NCBI RefSeq assembly: GCF_026127265.1
Contig: NZ_WWFG01000001.1
Span: forward strand, 806,001 to 870,000
Origin: Nostoc sp. KVJ3
Lineage (GTDB): Bacteria > Cyanobacteriota > Cyanobacteriia > Cyanobacteriales > Nostocaceae
Length of the DNA stretch: 64,000 nucleotides
Direction of reading: 5' to 3'
The first letter of the stretch is position 1. Each line of letters starts with the position of its first letter. The notes under the pieces were generated by a model. That model was not told where the DNA came from and did not search any database. It saw nothing but the letters and a program-made list of their open reading frames with translations. This document shows, in pieces, positions 9,185-18,086 of this stretch. The translations under genes and the position numbers were made by a program.

Positions 9185-10394
9185 AAAGTTAACGCCTGAG
9201 CAAGAGGCTTTGATTCCAGTTTATCGGGAAAAGTGGAGAGCGATCGCATTTTCAACTGAGCGAATTGATAAAGAAAAGGCAGAGGAAGTCGTTAAAGTTG
9301 CTTACACGGACTTTGGCTTTGAAGTACCTGAGATTATCTTTTGTGATAGTCCGTATGCTGCTTTCAGTGAGATGTTTCTGGATAAATTTGACCAATTAAT
9401 ACAAAAATTGGAATTTCCTATTATTAGCAGATTAAATAAATCATCCGTAAGCCGAATAAAAAAGCAACAAAAAGTTTTTCAGCCTCTACCGGAACTCCTC
9501 GGTAAGCAAATAGACTTTTTTCGTGAAGTAATGAATTTACCAATATTTCAGACAATATCAGATACCAGAATATTATATGATTCTCTTTATTTGGAATTGG
9601 ATAGTAATGGTTGGGATTACGGACATGGATTATTATATACACATCTCCAACCTGAACTCATTACCAAAATATATGAAAAGTTACATCAACCTGGAACAAA
9701 ACTACATAACCGGATGGGAAAGCGATTGTGGTTTTTTCTATTAAAAAGTTTAGGATCTGATATAGGGAACGTTTATTGGAAATCCTGGCAACCAGATAAA
9801 AATGCTACAGTAGCTAGTGTATATGATTTTTATTTTAAGGTTTTAAATTTTGATTATGATGTGAAAAAATTCCAGCACTATCAATCACTGATTATAGAAT
9901 GTGGCTGGATTTTTGCTTTTGAAAAAGTAGTAATTATATGCGATCGCCCCCTTCACCTGCGCTTCGACAATGAAAACCGCCTCCACGCTGAAGGTGAACC
10001 CGCTATTGAATTTACCGATGGATATAGTTTGTACTCATACCACGGTGTAACCTTGCCTGAAAAATACGGTAAAATCCACCCGCAGCAATGGCAAGCTAAT
10101 TGGCTTTTGACAGAAGAAAATGCCGAACTACGCCGAGTGTTAATTCAGGGTATTGGTTACGCTAGAATCTGCCAAGAATTACAAGCGATTGAATTAGATT
10201 TTTGGAAAGAATATACTCTATTAAAAATAGATAATGATGTCGATGAAGAACCAATTTACTTATTAAAAATGACTTGCCCTAGCACAAATTTTATTCACGC
10301 CTTACGTGTTCCGCCGGAGATGAAATCAGCGCGTGAAGCAATTTGTTGGGTAAATTGGGGAATAGCACCAGAGGAATTTGGTATACAAACATAA
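9171..10394 (+). CDS. DUF6745-like protein of unknown function
   Basis: The 407-residue product begins MSLIEKLTPEQEALIPVYREKWRAIAFSTERIDKE, a start I associate with the DUF6745 family seen in cyanobacteria and other bacteria. Other visible blocks are CDRPLHLRFDNENRLHAEGEPAIEFTDGY, YSYHGVTLPEKYG, and a C-terminal PPEMKSAREAICWVNWG. There is no signal peptide or membrane segment. Base composition drops in the middle (9400-9900, AT-rich), which may reflect a more divergent stretch. The gene overlaps the preceding small gene by 14 bases. Such paired genes may act as a unit, but no biochemical role is known to me. Confidence 0.65.
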   Translation: MSLIEKLTPEQEALIPVYREKWRAIAFSTERIDKEKAEEVVKVAYTDFGFEVPEIIFCDSPYAAFSEMFLDKFDQLIQKLEFPIISRLNKSSVSRIKKQQKVFQPLPELLGKQIDFFREVMNLPIFQTISDTRILYDSLYLELDSNGWDYGHGLLYTHLQPELITKIYEKLHQPGTKLHNRMGKRLWFFLLKSLGSDIGNVYWKSWQPDKNATVASVYDFYFKVLNFDYDVKKFQHYQSLIIECGWIFAFEKVVIICDRPLHLRFDNENRLHAEGEPAIEFTDGYSLYSYHGVTLPEKYGKIHPQQWQANWLLTEENAELRRVLIQGIGYARICQELQAIELDFWKEYTLLKIDNDVDEEPIYLLKMTCPSTNFIHALRVPPEMKSAREAICWVNWGIAPEEFGIQT

Positions 10395-10560
10395 CTGTAA
10401 ATTGAAAAGTAGGTTTATGGTGCGATCGCATTAACCAAAGTACATACAGCAGATTGCAGGTACAGATGATTTTAAGGGCACAGAACTGCTGTACTCCTAC
10501 CTGTGTACTTCATTTACCTGAAAAACGCTGTAAGTTAAATTAATAAAAAAACTCGTATCG

Positions 10561-11745
10561 ATGAATCAAACTGTAAGTGTTGCTCCCAACCTGGAAGAAC
10601 ACACTGATGAAAATCCTATTGTTACCAAACAACAGCTATTTACGAAGCAACTAATTGTCCTTGTCTTAGAAATGCTTCTAGCATTACCTCTGGGTTTACT
10701 CCTCGCCAAGTTCCAAATTGGCAGAATTGCCTGGATATTTGGCGGTATTGCTGCTGGTACAGTAGTTCTTCAAGGGTGTCGAATTTTTTATCAATATTCC
10801 CCCAAACCTAACCGCACTGCGAGAAAAGTCGGAATGGCGCTTGTAGGCTTAACTGTCGGCGCTTCTAATACCCACGGTAATTTAGCTAGTGTTGCTTCTG
10901 GTATTCCCATATTTATTTTTCTCACCTTGTTTCTGCTGCTGAGTGGCAGCTGTATTGGTTATATTTACTCCCGCCTGAGCAAAATCAACCTATTGACAGC
11001 AATGCTAGCTACAGTTCCAGGTGGTGTAGGAATTATGGCAGCGATCGCAGCCGATTACAATCAAAATGTCAGCTTAGTTGCCCTAGTTCAAGCGATTCGC
11101 GTCACTTCAGTAGTTGTTCTGATTCCCTTCATCGTTAGAACATTAGCCGGTAATTACTATCCCCAAACACTCCCAATCAACGGTGCTTGGCTCAATCTCG
11201 ATCTATCTCAACTAGAATTACTCTTGTTAGTACTGCTAATCACTGGATTAGTAGTTTATCCAGCTATATTATTTAAAATTCCTGCCGGCGATTTCTTTGG
11301 GGCATTGTTAATTGGTATCGGGTTTAACCCTTTGCTACATTCGCTACCTTTTCTCGGTGATATTAGCTTTAGTCCGCCGCCTTTAATTAACTTATTGGGT
11401 CAAATACTCCTGGGAATTACGATTGGGGAATATTGGGGAGATAAACCCAACTTGAGGACACGGACTGTCGGCTATGCCTTGATGTCTGTGGGAATGACCC
11501 TCATAGCGGGAGCGATCGCTGCTATACTTGCGATGCAATTAACTTCTTGGGACTGGTTAACGTGTCTGTTAGTCACAGCACCAGGAGGATCAGCAGAAAT
11601 GATCCTGGTTTCCCTAGCATTGAATCATAATGTTGAAATCGTCACAACTGGTCATTTAGTGCGACTAATTGCGATTAATAGTTCTCTACCTCTTTGGGTG
11701 TTTTTGTTTCGCCGTCTCGATGAACAACTCTCTGAAACAAGGTAA
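10561..11745 (+). CDS. AbrB-family (PF05145-type) integral membrane protein
   Basis: The 394-residue product has about ten hydrophobic segments and two related halves. Each half carries a similar motif: ATVPGGVGIMAAIAADYNQN near residues 155-175 and VTAPGGSAEMILVSLALNHN near 340-360. This duplicated PGG pattern is typical of PF05145 membrane proteins, often labelled AbrB or ammonia monooxygenase in databases. The name is misleading, since no DNA-binding AbrB domain is visible. A transporter role is likely but the substrate is unknown. The gene stands between two unrelated plus-strand genes, 166 bases after the DUF6745-like gene, so a separate promoter is likely. Confidence 0.8.
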   Translation: MNQTVSVAPNLEEHTDENPIVTKQQLFTKQLIVLVLEMLLALPLGLLLAKFQIGRIAWIFGGIAAGTVVLQGCRIFYQYSPKPNRTARKVGMALVGLTVGASNTHGNLASVASGIPIFIFLTLFLLLSGSCIGYIYSRLSKINLLTAMLATVPGGVGIMAAIAADYNQNVSLVALVQAIRVTSVVVLIPFIVRTLAGNYYPQTLPINGAWLNLDLSQLELLLLVLLITGLVVYPAILFKIPAGDFFGALLIGIGFNPLLHSLPFLGDISFSPPPLINLLGQILLGITIGEYWGDKPNLRTRTVGYALMSVGMTLIAGAIAAILAMQLTSWDWLTCLLVTAPGGSAEMILVSLALNHNVEIVTTGHLVRLIAINSSLPLWVFLFRRLDEQLSETR

Positions 11746-11836
11746 GGGGATTGGGCATTCGGTTATTTCCCTTGTCTCCCTCATCCCCCTCATCTCCCCA
11801 CTCCACACTCCACACTCTTACTTAAGGATGCTTTAG

Positions 11837-12652
11837 ATGGTTGCCCAAATCCAAGAACTTGAAGCGCAGCATTGGGTTAAAACTCGTTCTTCTCTCGACC
11901 CTAGCGAATCGACTTTCCTAATTTGGAAAGGTAAAATATATGCCTTTATCCCCGGCGAGAAAAGACAACTCCTGTTTAAAATTTTGGGATTGAGTGTTAG
12001 CCGATGTATTCCCACAACAGAAGGTAGCTGGAATTTTACTTCTAGAGAACTGACTTACTACCTCAACCCCAAAACAGATGAAGTCTTACGCAAATGGGAG
12101 AATCCTTGGACAGGCGAGACAGTTCCAGTAATTCACGTTGCTAATAATCCTGTGCAGGGGAAGTTTGAGGGGAATTTTCCTGCACAAGTTGATGGTGATA
12201 GCACAACCTTCGTTTTTGATATATTTCCCTATTACCCCAATCCTCTGGCAGACGATCCAAAATTTGCCGAATACAGTCCAAATCCAATTTATCAGGCAGC
12301 AGAACTGTTTAAATTAACAGTGCCAACCGCAGATTTATTTAACCCAGCCCTTGCCTCAGTTTCTGAACTCAAACTGAGTTGGGATCGGATTGGTCAATGG
12401 CTTCCTTGGATGAAAATGAGCGATCGCCCCGGCCAACTAATTTACAGTGCTGTTGGCAGCAAAGTCAAGGGTTTAGCAGAACTACCCGCACTGTTGCAAG
12501 ATGAAATTAATAACCGTATTCCTCTATATAAACAAGCCCCAAAAGCATTGATAGATGGGGAAGACATGACTTCTTGGTTGTATTTTCAAAAGCACTTTTC
12601 AGCTTACTTGGCTGGTGAAATCTTTCCGCTTCCCCAAGTAGAAGAGTTGTAA
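11837..12652 (+). CDS. DUF1838 family protein
   Basis: The 271-residue product shows the DUF1838 pattern: an early LIWKGKIYAFIPGEKRQLLFKILGLSVSRCI, ELTYYLNPKTDEVLRKWENPWTGETVPVIHVANNPVQG, and a tail with DRPGQLIYSAVGSKVKGLAELP. The family is widespread in cyanobacteria and proteobacteria and has no established role. No signal peptide is visible in this copy. Its start ATG at 11837 follows a short C/T-rich stretch derived from STRR-like sequence (11765-11815). A MITE lies 4 bases after the stop and may supply its terminator. Confidence 0.8.
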   Translation: MVAQIQELEAQHWVKTRSSLDPSESTFLIWKGKIYAFIPGEKRQLLFKILGLSVSRCIPTTEGSWNFTSRELTYYLNPKTDEVLRKWENPWTGETVPVIHVANNPVQGKFEGNFPAQVDGDSTTFVFDIFPYYPNPLADDPKFAEYSPNPIYQAAELFKLTVPTADLFNPALASVSELKLSWDRIGQWLPWMKMSDRPGQLIYSAVGSKVKGLAELPALLQDEINNRIPLYKQAPKALIDGEDMTSWLYFQKHFSAYLAGEIFPLPQVEEL

Positions 12653-12656
12653 ACTA

Positions 12657-12884
12657 AGAGGTTGTTTGAAAAGTTTTTTATACGCCTAACTCTTGGAGAT
12701 CCCCCTAAATCCCCCGATAAATTGGGGGACTTTGATTCTTCCCCCTTTTTAAGGGGAGCCAGCGCGGTCTTGGGGTCTCCCCCGCCGCAGGATGCGCAAA
12801 GCGCTGTAGTGGAGCGACTGGCGTGGGTTAAGTGGGATCAATGAGTGCCTAAAATCACACCTAACTACTTTTCAAACAACCTCT
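12657..12884. mobile_element. MITE with 18-bp perfect terminal inverted repeats
   Basis: AGAGGTTGTTTGAAAAGT at 12657-12674 is repeated in exact reverse complement at 12867-12884, spanning 228 bp. If the element is taken as GAGG...CCTC, it is flanked on both sides by TAA, a 3-bp target duplication of the type left by the ISL2/IS1031 groups of the IS5 family. The interior holds no transposase; it contains CCCCC/GGGGG inverted pieces (12700-12760). It fits a non-autonomous derivative of an IS5-family element. The family placement is inferred from end sequence and duplication length only. Confidence 0.75.
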
Positions 12885-12909
12885 AAGGTACCTGACCGTG
12901 AATCTTGCA

Positions 12910-14658
12910 CTAATGCAATAATTCCTCAACTTGATGTTGGCTCCACAAGGTTCTGTAAAGACCCTCTTGTTGAATAAGTTGTAAGTGATTGCCTGTCTGA
13001 ACGATTCTGCCCTTTTCCATCACTAAAATTCGGTCAGCCGCCGCCGCTGCCGATAATTGATGAGTAATAAAAATCACTGTTTTGCGTTTAGTACCACTTG
13101 AGAGATTTTTGATGATTTCCGTAGCTGTTTGATTATCTACACTGGAGAGGGCATCATCTAGAATTAACACTGGAGCATTGACTAGCATTGCCCTAGCCAA
13201 GGCAGTACGTTGTCGTTGACCACCAGAAAGAGTGATCCCGCGTTCACCAACAAGAGTTTCATATTGCTGGGGAAAATTGTTAATTTCTGATTCAATTTGG
13301 GCTAGTTTAGCAACAGATTTTACCTGCTCTTGTTCGCTAATTGGATCGCCGTAGCGGATATTATTTTTGATTGTAGTGCTAAATAGAAAGCTATCTTGAG
13401 GAACATAGGCGATCGCACCTCGTAAATCTGCCAAAGCGATCTTAGTAATATCCAGCCCATCTAAAAACAATTGTTCTGATTCAATATCCAACAAGCGCAG
13501 CAAAGCATTGGCTAAAGTAGATTTCCCCGAACCAATTGCCCCAACAACAGACACCGTTTCTCCCGCAGCAATGGTAAAGTTAATGTTTGCTAAAGCTGGT
13601 GTCTTGGAACCAGGGTAAATATAGGTAAAATTTTTCGCTGTCAGTTCCCCTTTAACTTCTGTCGCTGGTAAATGGATGGCATCGGCTGCATCTTGAATTT
13701 TTGGTGTGACAGAGAGAATAGATTCAAGGCGATCGATACTAACTTCACCCCGTTGGTAGGCAGTAATTGTGAATCCTAAAACGGCTGTGGGGAAAACTAG
13801 CCGTTCTACAAAGATTAACAGTGCTAAAAAATCGCCAACCGTAAGCGCCCCAGAAGACATCCGCGCCGCCCCTAGCCAGATGATTACTAATAAGCTGATA
13901 TTAGCTAGCCCGCCAATTAGCCCAAATAGTGTATTTCGGAGTTTTGCCAGTTCTAAGTTAGCAGTCAATAGCTGCTGATTTTTTTTAGCGAAGGCTCGAC
14001 GCTCATTTGCTTCTTGGGCATAGATTTTAATTAAGGCAATGCCGCTAATATCCTCCTGGATGAGTTCGCTGATATCAGAGAGTTGCTCTTGAACTGCTGC
14101 TTGCTGTTTGCGTAAGCGATCGCTAAACAGACTCACTAACAAAAGCATAAAAGGATACGCTGCCAGAGACGCTAGTGTGAGATCCACACTAATTGCTAAC
14201 ATTACTGGCAGTGTCAGAGCGTAGGCAAACACCGTATTTGCCAAACTCAAGACTACAAAACCCAATAACCGCTTGATATTGTCTACATCACTGGTAGCCC
14301 GATTAATCAAATCGCCAGCAGTATTACTGGCAAAATAACCCGGTTCCAGCTTGAGTAAGTGTTCAAAAATCCGTTGTTTCAGGTCAAATTCCACTTGGCG
14401 ACCCACCCCAAATAGCCAAATGCGTGATGCCATCCGCATTAGCCACATCGCCGAACTGAGTAAGACAATAATTACTACGTAATGTAGTATTTGATAGTTG
14501 AGGGTTGTCGAGAGTTTGTCAACACCAGCACGAATCCACAAAGGGATATAAACGCCCAGTGCATTGACAGACAACAAAGCAAGAATTCCTAAAGACACAT
14601 CCCGCCAATAAGGTCGGAGGTAAGCGCTGAGTTTAGCGATTCGTCGAGATTTTGCCAT
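12910..14658 (-). CDS. ABC exporter, fused membrane and ATPase domains (MsbA/MdlB type)
   Basis: The 582-residue half-transporter has six membrane segments in residues 1-310 and an ATP-binding domain from about 330. The Walker A motif is GAIGSGKST, the Q-loop AYVPQDSFLF, the signature LSGGQRQRTALARAML, Walker B VLILDDALSS and the H-loop ITHQLS. All are intact, so an active homodimer exporting lipids or drug-like substrates is likely, in the cytoplasmic membrane. No specific substrate can be read from the sequence. It is monocistronic: the MITE lies downstream and a palindromic repeat plus the YdcF-like gene upstream. The start ATG at 14658 gives MAKSRRIAKLSAYLRPYWRD, usual for this group. Confidence 0.93.
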   Translation of the reverse strand: MAKSRRIAKLSAYLRPYWRDVSLGILALLSVNALGVYIPLWIRAGVDKLSTTLNYQILHYVVIIVLLSSAMWLMRMASRIWLFGVGRQVEFDLKQRIFEHLLKLEPGYFASNTAGDLINRATSDVDNIKRLLGFVVLSLANTVFAYALTLPVMLAISVDLTLASLAAYPFMLLLVSLFSDRLRKQQAAVQEQLSDISELIQEDISGIALIKIYAQEANERRAFAKKNQQLLTANLELAKLRNTLFGLIGGLANISLLVIIWLGAARMSSGALTVGDFLALLIFVERLVFPTAVLGFTITAYQRGEVSIDRLESILSVTPKIQDAADAIHLPATEVKGELTAKNFTYIYPGSKTPALANINFTIAAGETVSVVGAIGSGKSTLANALLRLLDIESEQLFLDGLDITKIALADLRGAIAYVPQDSFLFSTTIKNNIRYGDPISEQEQVKSVAKLAQIESEINNFPQQYETLVGERGITLSGGQRQRTALARAMLVNAPVLILDDALSSVDNQTATEIIKNLSSGTKRKTVIFITHQLSAAAAADRILVMEKGRIVQTGNHLQLIQQEGLYRTLWSQHQVEELLH

Positions 14659-14794
14659 TAAAGCAATTTTGCAATTTTATCATCCTAGATTAACTGCTAG
14701 TTAAAGCAGACAGCTATGTACAGGAAATATCGCTTGTAAATTAACAACAAAGAATTCGGGAGTCAGGAGCCAAAATTTAATTCTCTTTTACTTT

Positions 14795-14888
14795 TAGGAT
14801 TTACGCAAAATTACAAGCGGTAGGGGCAATTCATGAATTGCCTCTACCTGAAATCTTTCTTTTCGGCTCAAGTTTTGCGTAAGTCCTA
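14795..14888. repeat. Palindromic element, copy 1 of the CAATTCATGAATTGCC family
   Basis: The ends TAGGATTTACGCAAAA (14795-14810) and TTTTGCGTAAGTCCTA (14873-14888) are inverted repeats with one mismatch. The middle contains CAATTCATGAATTGCC within a longer imperfect palindrome. A longer relative lies at 22621-22800 with the same ends and the same core. This is a MITE-like dispersed repeat; it ends one base before the stop-side of the next gene. Confidence 0.75.
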
Positions 14889-14889
14889 A

Positions 14890-15546
14890 TTACCGTTGAA
14901 CACGTAAAAATCTGTAAATTTCAACGAGATAACTTTCCCAAGTTCTTGTTGTTAATTGCAACGTTTCCGAATTCGGTACAAAGTCTTCAAGTCGTAAACC
15001 TCGGCTGCGAATATCTTGAGGATTTCCTTGTAATAGGTAGGGCGGCACTCTCAGATTATAAGAAAGAATACTATCCCCCGTGATATCTGAGATGTTTGCT
15101 GTAGTAGTTGGTTGCCCTAATGCCACTAGCGTCCCAGATGTTGGTGTAGCAGTTGCTACATGGGTTTCACCTGCCATAGCTCCTAGAGGTGCCCGATAAA
15201 GGAAATAGGCGACTGCTGGCGTACTTGCCAACAGCAAAATTGTCAATGCCCAACCGATCAAATATCCTCCTGGTTTCTCTATTCCGCCTCCTTTGATTTT
15301 TTGAGCTGCCAAAATCATCAGGAGAACAGAGGCTCCTAGAGGCTTGAGTGGAAAAGACAGCATCCTCCACAACGAGGCCACAGCGGGTTCACTGGGGTTA
15401 AGAAATGATAGGGCTACAATTACCAAGATAACGACTAAAATTAATCGCCCTACAAAACTTCCAGAGGGATAAAATCGCTGGAACAAAGAATATACGATAG
15501 TGCCAATCAGCAGCCACAGCAGTACCCGGCTTAGCAATAGAAACAT
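14890..15546 (-). CDS. YdcF/DUF218-like membrane protein, apparently internally deleted
   Basis: The 218-residue product has four hydrophobic segments in residues 1-115, typical of the membrane N-terminus of cyanobacterial YdcF-family (DUF218) proteins. It continues with TLVALGQPTTTANISDITGDSILSYN, resembling the start of the DUF218 domain (VVLGQGTT...), then jumps to RLEDFVPNSETLQLTTRTWESYLVEIYRFLR, which resembles the very end of those proteins. About 100 or more central residues of the domain seem to be missing, without a frameshift. If so the protein has lost its catalytic core. The comparison rests on remembered family sequences, so the identification is moderate; the alternative is an unrelated small membrane protein. 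Confidence 0.5.
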   Translation of the reverse strand: MFLLLSRVLLWLLIGTIVYSLFQRFYPSGSFVGRLILVVILVIVALSFLNPSEPAVASLWRMLSFPLKPLGASVLLMILAAQKIKGGGIEKPGGYLIGWALTILLLASTPAVAYFLYRAPLGAMAGETHVATATPTSGTLVALGQPTTTANISDITGDSILSYNLRVPPYLLQGNPQDIRSRGLRLEDFVPNSETLQLTTRTWESYLVEIYRFLRVQR

Positions 15547-15949
15547 AGATTAACTCTCAAATTTTCTGGTGCGGTGAGCCAGTGTGTGTGGTGGTAAGAA
15601 AATCCGCCTTGCTAGGGATTTAAATGCCACTTTTTCTGCGAACAAAAGAAGTGGCTTCCCAGAAGGAACTGCCATGTATGGTTTCCCTGGATAAAACAAC
15701 TGGTGACTTCTTAGCTGTAGCGACGCTAGGAGCGTCACCCGTAAGGGTCAACCTAGAGCTTTCGGGAAATGGATTTATTTTATTGTCATGTTTGACTTAA
15801 AATACCTCAAACCTCACACCCAAAGACTACCGTCGTAGTGATTTTAGTTCAAAATTTTAACACTGCGTCTATTATTTATAATTTTCCAGAAGAGTAATGT
15901 GGCACCGGTAAACTAAATTAATTGAGTAATCCACTTAAAAGGAAAAACT
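15547..15949. other. Intergenic region with paired hairpins
   Basis: This 403-bp gap separates divergent genes. It holds GACGCTAGGAGCGTC (15722-15736) followed at once by ACCCGTAAGGGT (15737-15748), two adjacent hairpins of a Nostoc dispersed repeat, and a CCACTT/AAGTGG pair near 15629-15655. A short frame at 15550-15738 minus runs through the repeats and is not considered a gene. The AT-rich part from 15770 to 15940 probably carries the galE promoter; no clear -10/-35 could be fixed. Confidence 0.5.
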
Positions 15950-16948
15950 ATGTCGTCTGAAAAGCCTACCATTTTGGTAACGGGGGGAGCTGGATATATT
16001 GGTTCTCATACGGTACTTGCTTTGAAGCAAGCGGGTTATAACGTTATCATCCTTGATAATCTGGTCTATGGGCATCGTGACCTGGTAGAAAAGATTTTAC
16101 AGGTAGAATTGATAGTAGGGGATACAGGCGATCGCGCCTTGCTAGATCGCTTATTTAAAACCCACGATATTGCTGCTGTAATGCACTTTTCTGCCTACGC
16201 CTACGTAGGAGAATCGGTAACTGACCCGGCTAAATATTATCGCAATAACGTCCTTGGTACTTTCACGCTGTTAGAAGCGATGCTAACGGCATCTGTAAAG
16301 AAATTTGTCTTTTCTTCTACTTGTGCTACTTACGGAGTTCCAGAATTTGTACCCATTCCAGAAAACCATCCCCAAAATCCGATTAATCCTTATGGCGCTA
16401 CAAAGCTAATGGTAGAGCGGATTCTTTCTGATTTTGATCTTGCTTACGGTTTTCAATCAGTGCGTTTCCGCTATTTTAATGCTGCTGGTGCTAATCCCAA
16501 TGGGTTACTGGGCGAGGATCACAACCCAGAAACCCATTTGATTCCCTTGGTGTTGATGACAGCTTTAGGCAAACGAAAATCCATCTCAATTTTTGGCACA
16601 GATTACCCCACGCCTGATGGTACTTGTATTCGTGATTATATTCATGTTAATGACTTAGCAGATGCCCATATTTTGGGATTGGAATATTTATTAAAAGGTG
16701 GCGATAGTGAAGCTTTTAATTTAGGCAATGGTAGCGGCTTCTCTGTCAGAGAAGTAATTGCAGCTGCCGAACAGGTGACAGGAGTTTCGATACCAGTAGA
16801 AGAACGCGATCGCCGCCCAGGAGATCCCCCAATTCTCATTGGCACTAGCGAGAAAGCCAAAACAATTTTAGGCTGGCAACCTCAGTATCCATCCATTGAG
16901 GATATTGTCGCTCATAGCTGGCAGTGGCATCAAAAGCGACACCGATAA
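15950..16948 (+). CDS. galE: UDP-glucose 4-epimerase
   Basis: The enzyme interconverts UDP-glucose and UDP-galactose using bound NAD+, supplying galactose units for polysaccharides and lipids. The NAD-binding motif is VTGGAGYIGSH at residues 9-19. The catalytic Ser/Thr lies in FSSTCATYG, and the YxxxK pair in NPYGATKLMVERIL. FRYFNAAGANPNGLLGE and DGTCIRDYIHVNDLADAH are typical of GalE. The 332-residue length is normal. AAAAGGAAAAACT precedes the ATG at 15950 and provides a ribosome-binding site. It is monocistronic here; the sugar-polymer genes further right (27.7-30.3 kb) could use its product. Confidence 0.93.
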   Translation: MSSEKPTILVTGGAGYIGSHTVLALKQAGYNVIILDNLVYGHRDLVEKILQVELIVGDTGDRALLDRLFKTHDIAAVMHFSAYAYVGESVTDPAKYYRNNVLGTFTLLEAMLTASVKKFVFSSTCATYGVPEFVPIPENHPQNPINPYGATKLMVERILSDFDLAYGFQSVRFRYFNAAGANPNGLLGEDHNPETHLIPLVLMTALGKRKSISIFGTDYPTPDGTCIRDYIHVNDLADAHILGLEYLLKGGDSEAFNLGNGSGFSVREVIAAAEQVTGVSIPVEERDRRPGDPPILIGTSEKAKTILGWQPQYPSIEDIVAHSWQWHQKRHR

Positions 16949-17117
16949 AAAACTCCATTCCTCAAGGGAATGGGGAAGAGTTCTCAATGCCCCAAGTCGG
17001 CGATAGCTATCCCTTTCCACCCACTCATAAAATATCTAGCAGACAGAATTCTAAACCGCATCCATCTTGAAAACTGTAGTTCTTTCCGTATGAAAAGAAA
17101 AAACCCTTATCACCCAG

Positions 17118-17145
17118 CCCCTTCTCCCAAATTTGGGAGAAGGGG
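17118..17145. repeat. Perfect 28-bp palindrome in a dispersed repeat
   Basis: CCCCTTCTCCCAAA at 17118-17131 is followed directly by its reverse complement. Around it lie CCCTCTCCCAAGAAGGGAGAGGG and related pieces (to about 17180). This is a Nostoc-type palindromic intergenic repeat. The gap 16949-17390 also holds a GCGATTAATCGCGTCTCT repeat at 17370-17387, near copies of which occur at about 4845 and 30345. No gene is supported in the gap. Confidence 0.75.
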
Positions 17146-17390
17146 AGTCGGAAAAAAGTCCCTCTCCCAAGAAGGGAGAGGGATTTAGGGTGAGGGCAAA
17201 AACTATGGTTCTCAACATAGATGAGGTTTAGTTGCGATCGCGAGGCGATATGAAATTCCTCTGGTAACTTGCGATGCGAAAATTCTGAATTACCCTCATC
17301 TGCAAACAATTTGGTGAACTGACTCACAAAAAGGGAGACACAAAAAATGTCTCCCTACTCCGCAACAGACGCGATTAATCGCGTCTCTAC

Positions 17391-18086
17391 CTACTGTCCA
17401 TTCCTCATGCTTCGCAGTACGACAACTAAGATGCCGATAAATCCAAAGATGGGAAGTGCGATCGCCCAAATTGGTAATTTCTGAGATTCACCCTCTACTA
17501 AATTACCATTGACATCTCGCTCATTTTGTGTATTTTGTGTAGAGCCACCTACCACAGTAACTTCAAATTTGAACTGAAAGGGTTTGAATCTTGCCCCAGA
17601 GATTGGTTTGCCATTTAGTTGCAACTCATAAATTCCTGGCTTGGGAAAGGTAATATTTGCCCCTGGAATGCCTTGATAGCGTTCAGCAGCCACAGCCTCT
17701 AACTGTGGTTCTAGGAGTGGTGGCTCTCCGGCTGCATAAGGTTCGGCATACACAGCCAACTGACAATCACACTGTGCCAGAGGAATCACCTTTCCACCTC
17801 TGCGGGTAAGAGCAAACCAGGCTTTGGCGGGTTCTCCAGCCTGGGGAGTATCATTTGGTTCAATGTGGAAAGTACCACCGACATTTCCAGCTACTTCCAC
17901 TTTATGAGCAGACGCGGGGTAAAAATTAGTTATTGAAATAACTAAGCAACTCAGGAAAAATAAATACTTTATTTTTCCTTTATTTTGCCAGAAAATGCCT
18001 TTAAGTAAATAATGCCTCTGTTTTTGACTCCTGGGGATGAAGCCAGAAAACAAGGATGATTTACCGCGATTTGGTTGGGGGAACAT
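17391..18086 (-). CDS. Exported membrane-anchored protein, partner of SafE/UreH-like protein
   Basis: The 231-residue product has a hydrophobic export segment (YLFFLSCLVISITNFYPASA, about residues 41-60) after a polar start, an ectodomain of about 135 residues and a C-terminal membrane anchor (PIWAIALPIFGFIGILVVVL) followed by a short basic tail. The ectodomain holds FALTRRGGKVIPLAQCDCQLAVYAEP, with a CDC motif, and PGANITFPKPGIYELQLNGKP, a beta-sandwich pattern like those of CopC or FixH-type periplasmic domains. The gene starts 26 bases inside the 3' end of the SafE-like gene, so translation is coupled. Together they suggest metal or small-molecule handling at the cytoplasmic membrane. No specific substrate can be assigned. 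Confidence 0.65.
   Translation of the reverse strand: MFPQPNRGKSSLFSGFIPRSQKQRHYLLKGIFWQNKGKIKYLFFLSCLVISITNFYPASAHKVEVAGNVGGTFHIEPNDTPQAGEPAKAWFALTRRGGKVIPLAQCDCQLAVYAEPYAAGEPPLLEPQLEAVAAERYQGIPGANITFPKPGIYELQLNGKPISGARFKPFQFKFEVTVVGGSTQNTQNERDVNGNLVEGESQKLPIWAIALPIFGFIGILVVVLRSMRNGQ

Noticed and set aside
10561..11745. AbrB-type transcription regulator
   Set aside because: The name is attached to this family in databases, but the protein is fully membrane-embedded and has no SpoVT/AbrB DNA-binding domain.
15550..15738. A 62-codon minus-strand frame upstream of the YdcF-like gene
   Set aside because: It covers paired hairpins of a dispersed repeat and has no recognisable product.
16970..17327. 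Overlapping short frames on both strands after galE
   Set aside because: They read through a palindromic CTCCC/GGGAG repeat; both strands look equally open, as expected for repeats.
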